This document shows positions 17,541-24,978 of a DNA stretch of 46,910 bases, in pieces. Made by a program: the position numbers and the translations under genes. This DNA is from Chitinispirillaceae bacterium (GTDB taxonomy: Bacteria > Fibrobacterota > Chitinivibrionia > Chitinivibrionales > Chitinispirillaceae): the NCBI GenBank assembly GCA_016930275.1, contig JAFGHA010000199.1, positions 1 through 46,910 of the forward strand. The letters are read 5' to 3'. Position 1 is the first letter of the stretch. Each line of letters begins with the position of its first letter. The notes below the pieces were generated by a model, which was not told the DNA's origin, did not search any database, and saw only the letters and a list, made by a program, of their open reading frames with translations.

Positions 17541-17568
17541 TATGCATTAAATATACAATAAATGCATA
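17541..17568 (-). promoter_or_regulatory. probable VapB operator palindrome
   Basis: TATGCATT and AATGCATA form a perfect eight-base inverted repeat with 12 bases between, just upstream of the vapB ribosome site in an AT-rich promoter-like stretch. Position, symmetry and neighbours fit autoregulation by a RHH antitoxin. Confidence 0.6.
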
Positions 17569-17870
17569 ATATTTATGTATAATTTATCATGTTGGACATC
17601 ATTTGTTTCAGATTTATTAACGGAATGGCGTCCCCAAAAGGGAGGAGGATTGAATCTGCGTACACGGAAGATTTCGTTGCACTGAGCGGGATCAATGACC
17701 GTTCAGTTTTGGAACTATGCAATTCTGAACAGAAACTAATTCCCGAAGCTGACCGTTAACACAGGCAAAATCTTCCCCCGACCGGAAAAAAAAGCAGCCT
17801 CTTTTTTCCACTTGAAGTCCTGTTTCAGCCATTTATACGTAAAATAAGCCCTTAATAGATAATCAACAGC
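17569..17870. other. intergenic stretch before the flgF operon
   Basis: About 300 bases between vapBC and the sigma-54 promoter. It includes one unannotated open frame, 17589-17759 (plus, 56 codons, opening MLDIICFRF), with no ribosome site and no family resemblance. I do not call it a gene. No terminator with a T-run is visible. Confidence 0.4.
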
Positions 17871-17886
17871 TGGCATAAAAATCGCA
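17871..17886 (+). promoter_or_regulatory. sigma-54 (RpoN) promoter of the flgF operon
   Basis: TGGCATAAAAATCGCA: the invariant GG and GC are ten bases apart as in TGGCAC-N5-TTGCA, with two mismatches (T for C at position 6, C for T at 13). It ends 48 bases before the flgF ATG. Sigma-54 control of rod, hook and ring genes is the usual middle class in flagellar hierarchies. Confidence 0.75.
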
Positions 17887-17934
17887 TATACCTTCCGGAA
17901 AACATCTCTCCATCACATCGGGAGTATTCGGCTA

Positions 17935-18672
17935 ATGATTCAGGGAATATATACAGCCTTACGGGGAATGACACCCCTTATGCAGCAGCAGGACCAGATC
18001 GCGAACAATCTCGCCAATATTCATACCACCGGGTTCAAACAGAGCAGCCTCTTCATTAAAAGCTACCATAAATTCCTCGAAAACGATCAGCTGCAGCCCG
18101 CAACTACCGAAGATATCAAGGCCGATGAGGTATTCGTCGATTATCGTGAAGGACCTATGAAAATGACGAAAGAACCGTTCGATGTGATGATCAAAGGAAG
18201 CGGTTTTTTCACCATTATGACGGCGGAAGGGGTGCAGTATACCCGTAACGGCAACTTTTCACTCGATCCCGACGGCATCATCATCACGTCGGACGGATCG
18301 AAAGTGATGGGGAAAGACGGCTATATCCGGGTAGACCGGGAGCTGCCGGTCACGATCACCGAAAACGGTGAAGTACTGCAGAACAATGAAAGTAAAGGTG
18401 TCCTGAAAATCGCCGATTTTGAAAAACCTTATTCGTTCAGACGGATGGGTGAAAGCCGGTTCCTGCCGCTGCTGCCGGACGATACCCCGCGTGATTCGAA
18501 GGGGTACAGTATACGCCAGGGGTATCTTGAGGGATCGAATGTGGATATGATCCGCAACATGGTGCAGATGATCTCCTCGTACAGGACATTCGAGGCAGAT
18601 CAGAAGGCGCTCCATGCGCAGGATGAAACGCTGGAAAAAGCGGTGAATCAGGTTGGCAAGGTCGGAGGGTAG
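17935..18672 (+). CDS. flgF: flagellar basal-body rod protein FlgF
   Basis: 245 residues, a proximal/distal rod component between MS ring and hook. Opening MIQGIYTALRGMTPLMQQQ and NNLANIHTTGFKQS is the flagellar rod N-terminal signature; the C-terminus (QGYLEGSNVDMIRNMVQMI, SYRTFEADQKALHAQDE) is the matching coiled-coil half. First gene of flgF-flgG-flgA-flgH-flgI, 48 bases behind the sigma-54 site. I call it FlgF rather than FlgG because a canonical FlgG follows. Confidence 0.9.
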   Translation: MIQGIYTALRGMTPLMQQQDQIANNLANIHTTGFKQSSLFIKSYHKFLENDQLQPATTEDIKADEVFVDYREGPMKMTKEPFDVMIKGSGFFTIMTAEGVQYTRNGNFSLDPDGIIITSDGSKVMGKDGYIRVDRELPVTITENGEVLQNNESKGVLKIADFEKPYSFRRMGESRFLPLLPDDTPRDSKGYSIRQGYLEGSNVDMIRNMVQMISSYRTFEADQKALHAQDETLEKAVNQVGKVGG

Positions 18673-18721
18673 GTTTTCTGGTGAATATCGTATTCATGAA
18701 ACATAGAGAACGGAGCAGACG

Positions 18722-19510
18722 ATGATTCGATGCATGTTGACCGCGGCAACGGGAATGGAAGCGCAGCAGTTGTATATGGATACGATTTCCAACAACCTTT
18801 CGAATGTCAACACGACCGGATTCAAGCGTTCGCGGATTGAATTTCAGGATCTTATGTATCAGACGCTTCGTGAACCGGGAGTACGGAATTTCGAGGGAAG
18901 TATGGCTCCTGCAGGTATCGAGACGGGGCTCGGGGTCAGACCGGCCGGGACACAGCGGGTGTTTCAGCAGGGTAATTTCGTCGGAACCGAAAATCAGCTC
19001 GACTGGGCGATAGAAGGCGAAGGCTTTTTTCAGATCGAGATGCCCGACGGCAGTACCGCCTATACGCGCGACGGTGCTTTCAAACCGTCAAGTGACGGAT
19101 CGATTGTTACCTCCTCAGGTTTTTACGTCTATCCGCAGATGACCATTCCTGAAAATAGTACCGACCTTGCAGTGAGCAAGGACGGCAAAGTAACGGTCGT
19201 ACTGCCGGGAGAAACGGAAAGCACCGAAATTGGTCAGATCGAACTGGTGCGTTTCATCAATCCGTCCGGTTTGCGGTCACTCGGTGGTAATCTTTTCGCT
19301 GAATCGGATGCGAGCGGCGCTCCGGTGGTTTCTCTTCCGACGGAAGAAGGAACCGGAACGATACTGGCCGGATATACAGAATCGTCGAATGTACAGATTG
19401 TCGACGAGATGGTCAACATGATCAGCGCACAGCGGGCATTCGAAATCATTTCGAAAGCGATTCAGGTCGGGGAAGACATGATGCAGGTGGCGAACAATCT
19501 CAAACGGTAA
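18722..19510 (+). CDS. flgG: flagellar distal rod protein FlgG
   Basis: 262 residues, the usual length. MIRCMLTAATGMEAQQLYMD and NNLSNVNTTGFKRSRIEFQ at the N-terminus, LDWAIEGEGFFQIEMPDG in the middle, and YTESSNVQIVDEMVNMISAQ followed by RAFEIISKAIQ at the C-terminus are FlgG hallmarks. Forms the distal rod that passes through the P and L rings encoded downstream. Confidence 0.95.
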   Translation: MIRCMLTAATGMEAQQLYMDTISNNLSNVNTTGFKRSRIEFQDLMYQTLREPGVRNFEGSMAPAGIETGLGVRPAGTQRVFQQGNFVGTENQLDWAIEGEGFFQIEMPDGSTAYTRDGAFKPSSDGSIVTSSGFYVYPQMTIPENSTDLAVSKDGKVTVVLPGETESTEIGQIELVRFINPSGLRSLGGNLFAESDASGAPVVSLPTEEGTGTILAGYTESSNVQIVDEMVNMISAQRAFEIISKAIQVGEDMMQVANNLKR

Positions 19511-19520
19511 TGCACGAAAT

Positions 19521-20519
19521 ATGACGAAGGGAATGGTATATAAAAGGAAGAGCCCGGCGGGAATGCTGGTGCTTGCGATTGCGGGGTTGATAACCGCCGC
19601 GGATAACGTTCCGGTGATCCTCACGTTTCACGAAGAGGTGCTGGTCAATGATACGCTATTTACCGTTGGTGATCTGGCCAAGGTAAACGGAGATGATCCG
19701 GCGGTAGTCAATGACGTGCGATCCTGTATCGCCGGGCAGAGTGCTCCTCCGGGATATGGCCGTTTTATCTCCACTACCGATTTCGTGGCAATGAAGCTCG
19801 CCAACCGTTTTCCGGGAGTGGCATTTTCGGTTTGTGGTGCCGTACGCCCCACCATTCGTACGGATTATCAGACGGTAACCGTCGGTGGATTGAACGGAAA
19901 CCTTCGTTCGTATCTTGACAGTGCTGTCGGATGGCGGCCTGATGAGTGGCAACTGGAAATCGGTAACCCGGACGACAGTTGTAAATGTCTGAACGCTGCG
20001 TATGACGTATCGGTATCGGGTCTGCGCAGTCGATATCCCAGAGGTAACGATAATCTGCTCATTACGTTGCGACAGGGTTCACAGGTCAGGGAGCTCACTG
20101 CACGGTGTAAATTCTCGGTCAATACCGCTGTGCTGGTGGCAAAACATGATATTTCCCGCGGATCGATTCTTACCGGCAACGACATCGAAATAAGAAAAAT
20201 GGATCTGACCCGTTTCTCCCCGGTGCCGTTTACCGGTTTTGAAGAAATCACCGGACGTAAATCCGCACGAACCATCAGAGCCGGTACGATCATGCATCAA
20301 CGTCTGGTAGTGATTGTACCGGTTGTTGAAAAGGGTGAACCGGTATCGATTATCTACGCGAAAGGACGGGTGGCGATAGCGGTTTCGGGCATCGCAAGGG
20401 AAAACGGCGGAAAAGGAGACCGCATCTGGGTTGAAAACCTCAATTCTCATAAACTGGTACGGGTAATTGTAAAGGGTAAAGGGAAAGTTCACGTTCTGCA
20501 GGGAGAAGTTACGATATGA
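19521..20519 (+). CDS. flgA: flagellar P-ring assembly chaperone FlgA
   Basis: 332 residues, longer than the ~220 typical of enteric FlgA. Periplasmic chaperone for FlgI. N-terminal signal (SPAGMLVLAIAGLITAA), then a long N-terminal region, then a SAF domain (VLVAKHDISRGSILTGNDIE and GRKSARTIRAGTIM, KGEPVSIIY). Start taken at 19521; an ATG at 19533 is possible, but its AAGGG is too close. The stop overlaps flgH by four bases. Confidence 0.85.
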   Translation: MTKGMVYKRKSPAGMLVLAIAGLITAADNVPVILTFHEEVLVNDTLFTVGDLAKVNGDDPAVVNDVRSCIAGQSAPPGYGRFISTTDFVAMKLANRFPGVAFSVCGAVRPTIRTDYQTVTVGGLNGNLRSYLDSAVGWRPDEWQLEIGNPDDSCKCLNAAYDVSVSGLRSRYPRGNDNLLITLRQGSQVRELTARCKFSVNTAVLVAKHDISRGSILTGNDIEIRKMDLTRFSPVPFTGFEEITGRKSARTIRAGTIMHQRLVVIVPVVEKGEPVSIIYAKGRVAIAVSGIARENGGKGDRIWVENLNSHKLVRVIVKGKGKVHVLQGEVTI

Positions 20520-21088
20520 AACTGGTTGTACTACCGAAATGGACGCTCATGATCGCACTGTTCTGGTTTGCACTGTACAGCGCGCCGGTGCCGAATCTTT
20601 TTTCCGATCATCGCGCCATGCGGATCGACGATATTCTGACCATCATGATTATCGAATCGGCAAAGGCCGGCAGTGAAAGCGGTACCAAAACCAGTAAAGA
20701 GAACAGTCTCGGCCTCGAAGCGGCCGGCGGCAGCGGAGCACTCAGAATGATTCCCGGATTCAGTGTTTCGGGAGGGAACAAGGTCGGCTATGACGGAAAA
20801 GGGGGAACGTCGCGGGAGGGAAACCTGGTTGCGACGGTATCGGCACGGGTGACCAAAGTTCTTGATAACGGAAATCTCGTGATAGAAGGCAATAAGGTGG
20901 TGGAAATCAACGATGAAAAAGAGATTATCAAAATCACCGGCGTTGTCCGTCCGCAGGATGTTCAGAAGAACAACATAATCTACTCGTCGAGTATTGCCGA
21001 TGCGCAGATAACCTATGCCGGCAAAGGGGTGGCCAATACCGGACGCCGCCCCGGTTTACTGGCAAGATTTCTGAACTGGATTTTTTAG
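20516..21088 (+). CDS. flgH: flagellar L-ring protein FlgH
   Basis: 190 residues, short for the family. The outer-membrane bushing for the rod. Core features: NLFSDHRAMRIDDILTIMI, NLVATVSARVTKVLDNGN, VIEGNKVVEINDEKE, ITGVVRPQDVQKNN. The N-terminus is hydrophobic (LMIALFWFALYSAPVPNL) but has no Cys, so the usual lipoprotein box of FlgH is missing. Coupled by ATGA overlap to flgA. Confidence 0.9.
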   Translation: MKLVVLPKWTLMIALFWFALYSAPVPNLFSDHRAMRIDDILTIMIIESAKAGSESGTKTSKENSLGLEAAGGSGALRMIPGFSVSGGNKVGYDGKGGTSREGNLVATVSARVTKVLDNGNLVIEGNKVVEINDEKEIIKITGVVRPQDVQKNNIIYSSSIADAQITYAGKGVANTGRRPGLLARFLNWIF

Positions 21089-21143
21089 AAAACATGATAG
21101 CCATCGAAAAAACGTTGATGGTAACGGAAATGTGGGGAAAACA

Positions 21144-22283
21144 ATGGGAAAGAAATTTACAGTTGTCGTTACGGTCATGGCCCTGCTTGTCGGGGGAGTG
21201 TCCGCACAGCAGATGGTACGGATCAAAGATGTCGCTGCTTTGACGGGCATCGAGGATGTACAGTTGTTCGGCTATGGTCTGGTGGTCGGACTTGCAGGAA
21301 CAGGGGACCGCAGTCAGACTATTTTTACTGAGCAGACTGTAACGAACATGCTCAAAAATATGGGTATTGAACTTCCGGAAAAACGATTACGTTTGCGGAA
21401 TGTCGCTTCGGTCATGGTTACCGGAACACTGCGACCGTTCAAACGCAGGGGGACGCGGTTTGACGTTACCGTATCATCCATGGGTGATGCAACAAGTCTC
21501 GAAGGCGGAACGCTTATTCTCACACCGTTGCAGGGTCCCGACGGCGAGGTATATGCATCGGGTCAGGGGCCGCTCGCTACCGGCGGGTATGATATCCGAG
21601 ATCGCGGTATGTCATACGTGAAAAAAAATCATGTGCTGGTCGGAAGAATTCCCGACGGGGCGATCGTTCAGCAGGAGTACACCTTCAACCTGCTCGATGG
21701 AAAGGATATTTCCCTTTCACTGTCGTCACCCGACTTCACTTCTGCACTGCAACTGGCTGAAACCGTGAATAATGAATTCAGTAAAAACAGCGGGGGAATA
21801 CGTATCGCACGTCCGCTCGATGCCGCAACGGTATCTCTGGACTATCATCTGCTTTCACGTGATTCAGTCCGCAATTACATCGATTTGATCACTTTCATTT
21901 CACGGGTCGAAAATCTGTCGTTCGCGGTTGCATCCATTGCCCGTGTCGTTGTGAATGAGCGCACGGGAACAATCGTTGCGGGAGGAGACGTTAAAATATC
22001 TTCGGTGGCGGTAACGCACGGCGGTGTTAAGATTGAGGTGAAAAGTGTTCCTGAAGTTATTCAACCTCCACCATTCAGTCTCGGTCGGACGGAAGTTATT
22101 CCGAATCCGCAGGTGGCGGTTGAGGAAAAGGAGGCGGAGATGGTGGTGCTTGACGGAACCACAACGGTATCGGATCTTTCCTATGCACTCAACTCACTGG
22201 GCGTTTCCCCGCGGGATGTTATCGCGATTTTTCAGGCGATCAAGGAGGCAGGGGCGCTGCATGCACAGCTGATGTTGCTTTGA
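21144..22283 (+). CDS. flgI: flagellar P-ring protein FlgI
   Basis: 379 residues. Start taken at ATG 21144, with GGGGAA five bases upstream; the frame is open from a GTG at 21132. Sec signal peptide (VVVTVMALLVGGVSAQQ), then RIKDVAALTGIEDVQLFGYG, LVVGLAGTGDRSQTIF, RLRNVASVMVTG and, at the C-terminus, LSYALNSLGVSPRDVIAIFQ: a complete FlgI. Forms the peptidoglycan-level ring. Last gene of the sigma-54 operon; it converges with dtd. Confidence 0.95.
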   Translation: MGKKFTVVVTVMALLVGGVSAQQMVRIKDVAALTGIEDVQLFGYGLVVGLAGTGDRSQTIFTEQTVTNMLKNMGIELPEKRLRLRNVASVMVTGTLRPFKRRGTRFDVTVSSMGDATSLEGGTLILTPLQGPDGEVYASGQGPLATGGYDIRDRGMSYVKKNHVLVGRIPDGAIVQQEYTFNLLDGKDISLSLSSPDFTSALQLAETVNNEFSKNSGGIRIARPLDAATVSLDYHLLSRDSVRNYIDLITFISRVENLSFAVASIARVVVNERTGTIVAGGDVKISSVAVTHGGVKIEVKSVPEVIQPPPFSLGRTEVIPNPQVAVEEKEAEMVVLDGTTTVSDLSYALNSLGVSPRDVIAIFQAIKEAGALHAQLMLL

Positions 22284-22304
22284 TACAACGCGGGGGAGGG
22301 GCGT

Positions 22305-22742
22305 TTACTTTTCAAGAAGCATCGTTACCGGCCCGTCGTTTATCAGATATACCTGCATCATCGCTCCAAAAATACCGGTTTCAACTTTATTTACTTTCAT
22401 TGCAAGTCGATCGATGAAATACCGGTACAATGCGTTTCCCGCTTCAGGCGGAGCCGCATGGATGAAACTTGGACGACGGCCTTTGCTGCAGTCGCCAAGA
22501 AGCGTGAATTGTGAAACGACTAGTGCTTCACCACCGATGTCAATAAGTGAACGGTTCATTTTTCCCTCGTCATCGGGAAATATCCGCAATTCGGCACATT
22601 TGTCAGCCAGAAAATCCGCCTTATTTTGACTATCACCCGTTTGCACACCCACGAACAGAAGAACTCCTCTGCCGATGGAACCGACTATGGAACCGTCTAT
22701 CGTCACGCTTGCTTCACTGACACGCTGGAGAACTATCTTCAT
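22305..22742 (-). CDS. dtd: D-aminoacyl-tRNA deacylase
   Basis: 145 residues, full length. Hydrolyses D-aminoacyl-tRNAs (and Gly-tRNA-Ala), a proofreading role. The two active-site motifs are present: SQFTLLGDCSKGRRPSF and, near the C-terminus, NDGPVT (the Gly-cisPro loop). The start lies only about 80 bases from the asd leader peptide on the opposite strand, so the promoters of the two divergent units must sit close together. No clear ribosome site. Confidence 0.95.
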   Translation of the reverse strand: MKIVLQRVSEASVTIDGSIVGSIGRGVLLFVGVQTGDSQNKADFLADKCAELRIFPDDEGKMNRSLIDIGGEALVVSQFTLLGDCSKGRRPSFIHAAPPEAGNALYRYFIDRLAMKVNKVETGIFGAMMQVYLINDGPVTMLLEK

Positions 22743-22828
22743 GATTGAGGGTTCTTTCAGTGTTTAACAGCTCCAAAATACTGTTATGGTTGCGCGGTAC
22801 TCAACAATACGGTATTTTTATAATGATT

Positions 22829-22936
22829 ATGAGTAACAATATTAGAAATACTATCATACTGTCGTCTGCGACAACGACTACTACGTGCACCAAGCGCACC
22901 ACTACCAGTGAGGCGGGGTTTCTGATATTGCGGTAA
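22829..22936 (+). CDS. threonine-rich leader peptide of asd
   Basis: 35 residues, 10 of them Thr, in two clusters: ATTTTTCTKR and TTTSEAG; Ile occurs four times. It ends at TAA 22934-22936, 25 bases before the terminator hairpin and 127 before asd. This is the pattern of leader peptides of the enterobacterial thr operon type, and asd is a threonine-pathway gene. Ribosome stalling at the Thr codons would report charged tRNA-Thr. An in-frame ATG six bases upstream (22823) is an alternative start. Weak point: neither start has a visible ribosome site, and no clean promoter is seen in the short gap to dtd. Confidence 0.75.
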   Translation: MSNNIRNTIILSSATTTTTCTKRTTTSEAGFLILR

Positions 22937-22993
22937 TATAGAACAGAAAGAAAATATCTCAAGGCTCGCTTCAGTAGAGGCGGGCCTTTTTTT
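22896..22993 (+). promoter_or_regulatory. threonine attenuator: antiterminator and terminator alternatives
   Basis: The 5' terminator arm AAGGCTCGCTT (22961-22971) can pair with its own 3' arm AGGCGGGCCTT (22978-22988) or, at 10 of 11 positions, with an upstream near-copy AGGCGGGGTTT (22911-22921) that lies at the end of the leader ORF. A third, protecting hairpin (CGC..CACT with AGTG..GCG, 22895-22915) covers the last Thr codons and the antiterminator arm. Stalling on Thr codons would break the protecting hairpin and free 22911-22921 for antitermination; a ribosome reaching the stop at 22936 would mask that segment and let the terminator form. The pairings are seen in the sequence; function is inferred. 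Confidence 0.7.
22961..22993 (+). terminator. attenuator terminator before asd
   Basis: Eleven-pair stem AAGGCTCGCTT/AGGCGGGCCTT (two G-T wobbles) with loop CAGTAG and a run of seven T at 22987-22993. A textbook intrinsic terminator placed between the leader peptide and asd, where only regulated read-through would express asd. Confidence 0.85.
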
Positions 22994-23063
22994 ATGGCTG
23001 AAAAGCCCGCCGGAAAAGCGAGTCCCAGTTGTGTTCAATCACTTATAAAGGAAAGGAGTTGGT

Positions 23064-24152
23064 ATGGCGGACAAAGTACCCGTTGGAATTCTGGGAGCGA
23101 CCGGTATGGTCGGGCAGCAGTATGTACGGTTGCTGAAGAATCATCCATGGTTCTCCATCGCCTATCTTGCGGCATCACCGAAGTCAGCGGGCAAACCTTA
23201 TGAGGAGGCGGTTGACGGAAGGTGGCATCTGGAGGATGATATTCCGGAGAGGATTCGAAGTATGCCTGTAGGGGTTGCATCGGATGTCAGCGCGGCGGCA
23301 GCACGATGCAGACTCGTTTTTTCCGCGGTAGAAATGGAAAAAAGTGTGATTGCGGCACTTGAGGAACAGTATGCGGCGCAGGGCTTGGCGGTGGTATCGA
23401 ATAATTCCGCACACCGGTGGACGAAAGATGTACCGATGCTGCTGCCGGAGATCAATCATGAACATTTGTCGTGCATTTCACAGCAGCGCAAAAACCGTGG
23501 CTGGGAAAAGGGATTGATCGTGGTAAAGTCGAACTGCAGTATCCAGAGTTATATGACGCCGCTGTATGCTCTGAAAAAAGCGGGATATGTAGTTGACCGG
23601 ATGTTTGTTGCAACCCTCCAGGCAGTTTCAGGTGCAGGGTATCCGGGACCGTCATCTTTCGATATGATTGACAATGTCATTCCGTTTATCGGTGGTGAAG
23701 AAGAAAAATCGGAATGCGAACCGCTTAAAATACTGGGCTCGGTAAAAGAGGGAGGAATCGACAATGCTGCGTTACCGTCGATCACCGCTCATTGCAACCG
23801 GGTTCCGGTAGTGCATGGACACACCGCCTGTGTCAGTCTTGGATTTTCGGGCGAAAAACCCTCGTTAAGCGAGATTGAACATATCTGGAATACCTTCCGG
23901 AGTGAACCACAGGAACTGTCACTACCGTCGGCACCGGATCGGCCGATTGCTTATCGGCATGAACGGAATCGTCCGCAACCGAGATTCGACCGTGATGTCG
24001 ACAAAGGGATGCGCGTGACGGTCGGCAGGTTACGGCACTGTTCCCTGCTCGATATCCGATTTGTCGGATTGCATCACAATACTGTACGGGGTGCCGCCGG
24101 AGGGTGTGTTTTAACTGCTGAATTACTGAAAGCTGAAGGATGGATTGATTAG
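23064..24152 (+). CDS. asd: aspartate-semialdehyde dehydrogenase
   Basis: 362 residues. Reduces aspartyl-phosphate to aspartate-semialdehyde, the branch point to lysine/diaminopimelate, methionine and threonine. Nucleotide-binding start VGILGATGMVGQQYV; catalytic Cys in SNCSIQSYMTPL (about residue 157); acid/base His in VPVVHGHTACVSL. The spacing and the SNCS context fit the archaeal/fungal type of Asd rather than the E. coli type. GGAAAGGAG precedes the ATG. The gene stands alone behind a threonine-type attenuator; aspartokinase is encoded nearby on the other strand. Confidence 0.95.
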   Translation: MADKVPVGILGATGMVGQQYVRLLKNHPWFSIAYLAASPKSAGKPYEEAVDGRWHLEDDIPERIRSMPVGVASDVSAAAARCRLVFSAVEMEKSVIAALEEQYAAQGLAVVSNNSAHRWTKDVPMLLPEINHEHLSCISQQRKNRGWEKGLIVVKSNCSIQSYMTPLYALKKAGYVVDRMFVATLQAVSGAGYPGPSSFDMIDNVIPFIGGEEEKSECEPLKILGSVKEGGIDNAALPSITAHCNRVPVVHGHTACVSLGFSGEKPSLSEIEHIWNTFRSEPQELSLPSAPDRPIAYRHERNRPQPRFDRDVDKGMRVTVGRLRHCSLLDIRFVGLHHNTVRGAAGGCVLTAELLKAEGWID

Positions 24153-24216
24153 CATATTCCATTCAACAACAAAATCTTCGGCAGCGTATAATGTTGAAGG
24201 TGATTAACGTGAAAAA

Positions 24217-24244
24217 GAAAAATGCCGGTTATCCGGCATTTTTC
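24217..24244. terminator. bidirectional terminator between asd and the HTH/H1-like gene
   Basis: Perfect 12-pair stem (GAAAAATGCCGG/CCGGCATTTTTC) with loop TTAT, flanked by A-rich and T-rich sides, so it can end transcripts from both converging genes. Confidence 0.85.
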
Positions 24245-24289
24245 TTCATTTTAATTTACACTGAAACTGAAGGAGCGGGTATCAGCGTT

Positions 24290-24751
24290 TTATTTCTTTT
24301 TTCCCTTTTTTTTGGCAGCGGTTTTTTTCACGACCTTTTTCTTGGCGGGAGCCTTATTGACCGTGCTTTTTTTCACGGCTGCTTTTTTAGCAACTTTCTT
24401 CATCGCTTTCTTGGCAGTTTTCTTTACTGGTCTTTTCGCGGCTTTCTTTACTACTTTCTTGGCAGCTTTCTTTACTGGTTTTTTTGGACCGGTTTCTTTC
24501 AGAATGCGGTACGTTTGAGGAATGGAAAGTTTGAATTTTTTTGCGATCGCTTCAACAGATTTTCCGGCGGTACGCATTGCCACCATCTCTTTATTGCGAT
24601 CAGGATTTCCGGCGGTACGTGATTCAATAGTGTACTTTTTACGCAACTGGTGAACCGCCTGGCGTGTTATACCGAATTCCTGGCCGATGCGTGCATCGGT
24701 ATGGTACTTCTTCTGGAGTCTGATCAGTTCGTTTTTACTGATTCGTGCCAT
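24290..24751 (-). CDS. HTH protein with histone-H1-like Lys/Ala tail
   Basis: 153 residues from ATG 24751 (AGGAG eight bases upstream); the longer frame starts with a GTG set right on the ribosome site. Residues 1-80 hold two helix-turn-helix-like units (IGQEFGITRQAVHQLRKKY and SVEAIAKKFKLSIPQTYRIL). Residues ~85-153 are a low-complexity basic tail of KKAAKK, KKPVKK and KKVVKK repeats, like histone H1 C-termini and bacterial H1-like nucleoid proteins. Likely a DNA-binding chromosome-organising or regulatory protein. The mix of a sequence-specific-looking HTH head with an H1 tail is uncommon. Confidence 0.75.
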   Translation of the reverse strand: MARISKNELIRLQKKYHTDARIGQEFGITRQAVHQLRKKYTIESRTAGNPDRNKEMVAMRTAGKSVEAIAKKFKLSIPQTYRILKETGPKKPVKKAAKKVVKKAAKRPVKKTAKKAMKKVAKKAAVKKSTVNKAPAKKKVVKKTAAKKKGKKK

Positions 24752-24978
24752 AATTGACACTCCTTTCGTGAATGATGGTAGATAAGGCGAGTAACGGTTT
24801 TCATTGCTAGCGAGGTAGGTATCGGAATATTACAAGTAAATATTCACATGGAAAACAACATTACTTCACAGTCAGCAAGAAAAATATCTAAGTGTATTAA
24901 TCAATTGCAACTGTTATTTGTTTCACACCATGATAAATGGAAATGGTACGCGTCAAAAAACGGTATACGTGGGGTGAC

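Noticed and set aside
17589..17759. 56-codon ORF between vapBC and flgF
   Set aside because: No ribosome site, no family pattern; kept only as a note.
22819..22824. TATAAT as -10 box of the asd leader
   Set aside because: It overlaps the leader start codon, so a transcript from it would begin inside the peptide; no matching -35 at 16-18 bases either.
24290..24520. Lys/Ala-rich repeats as a tandem DNA repeat or CRISPR-like array
   Set aside because: The periodicity is explained by the KKAAKK-type protein tail; there are no uniform repeats with unique spacers.
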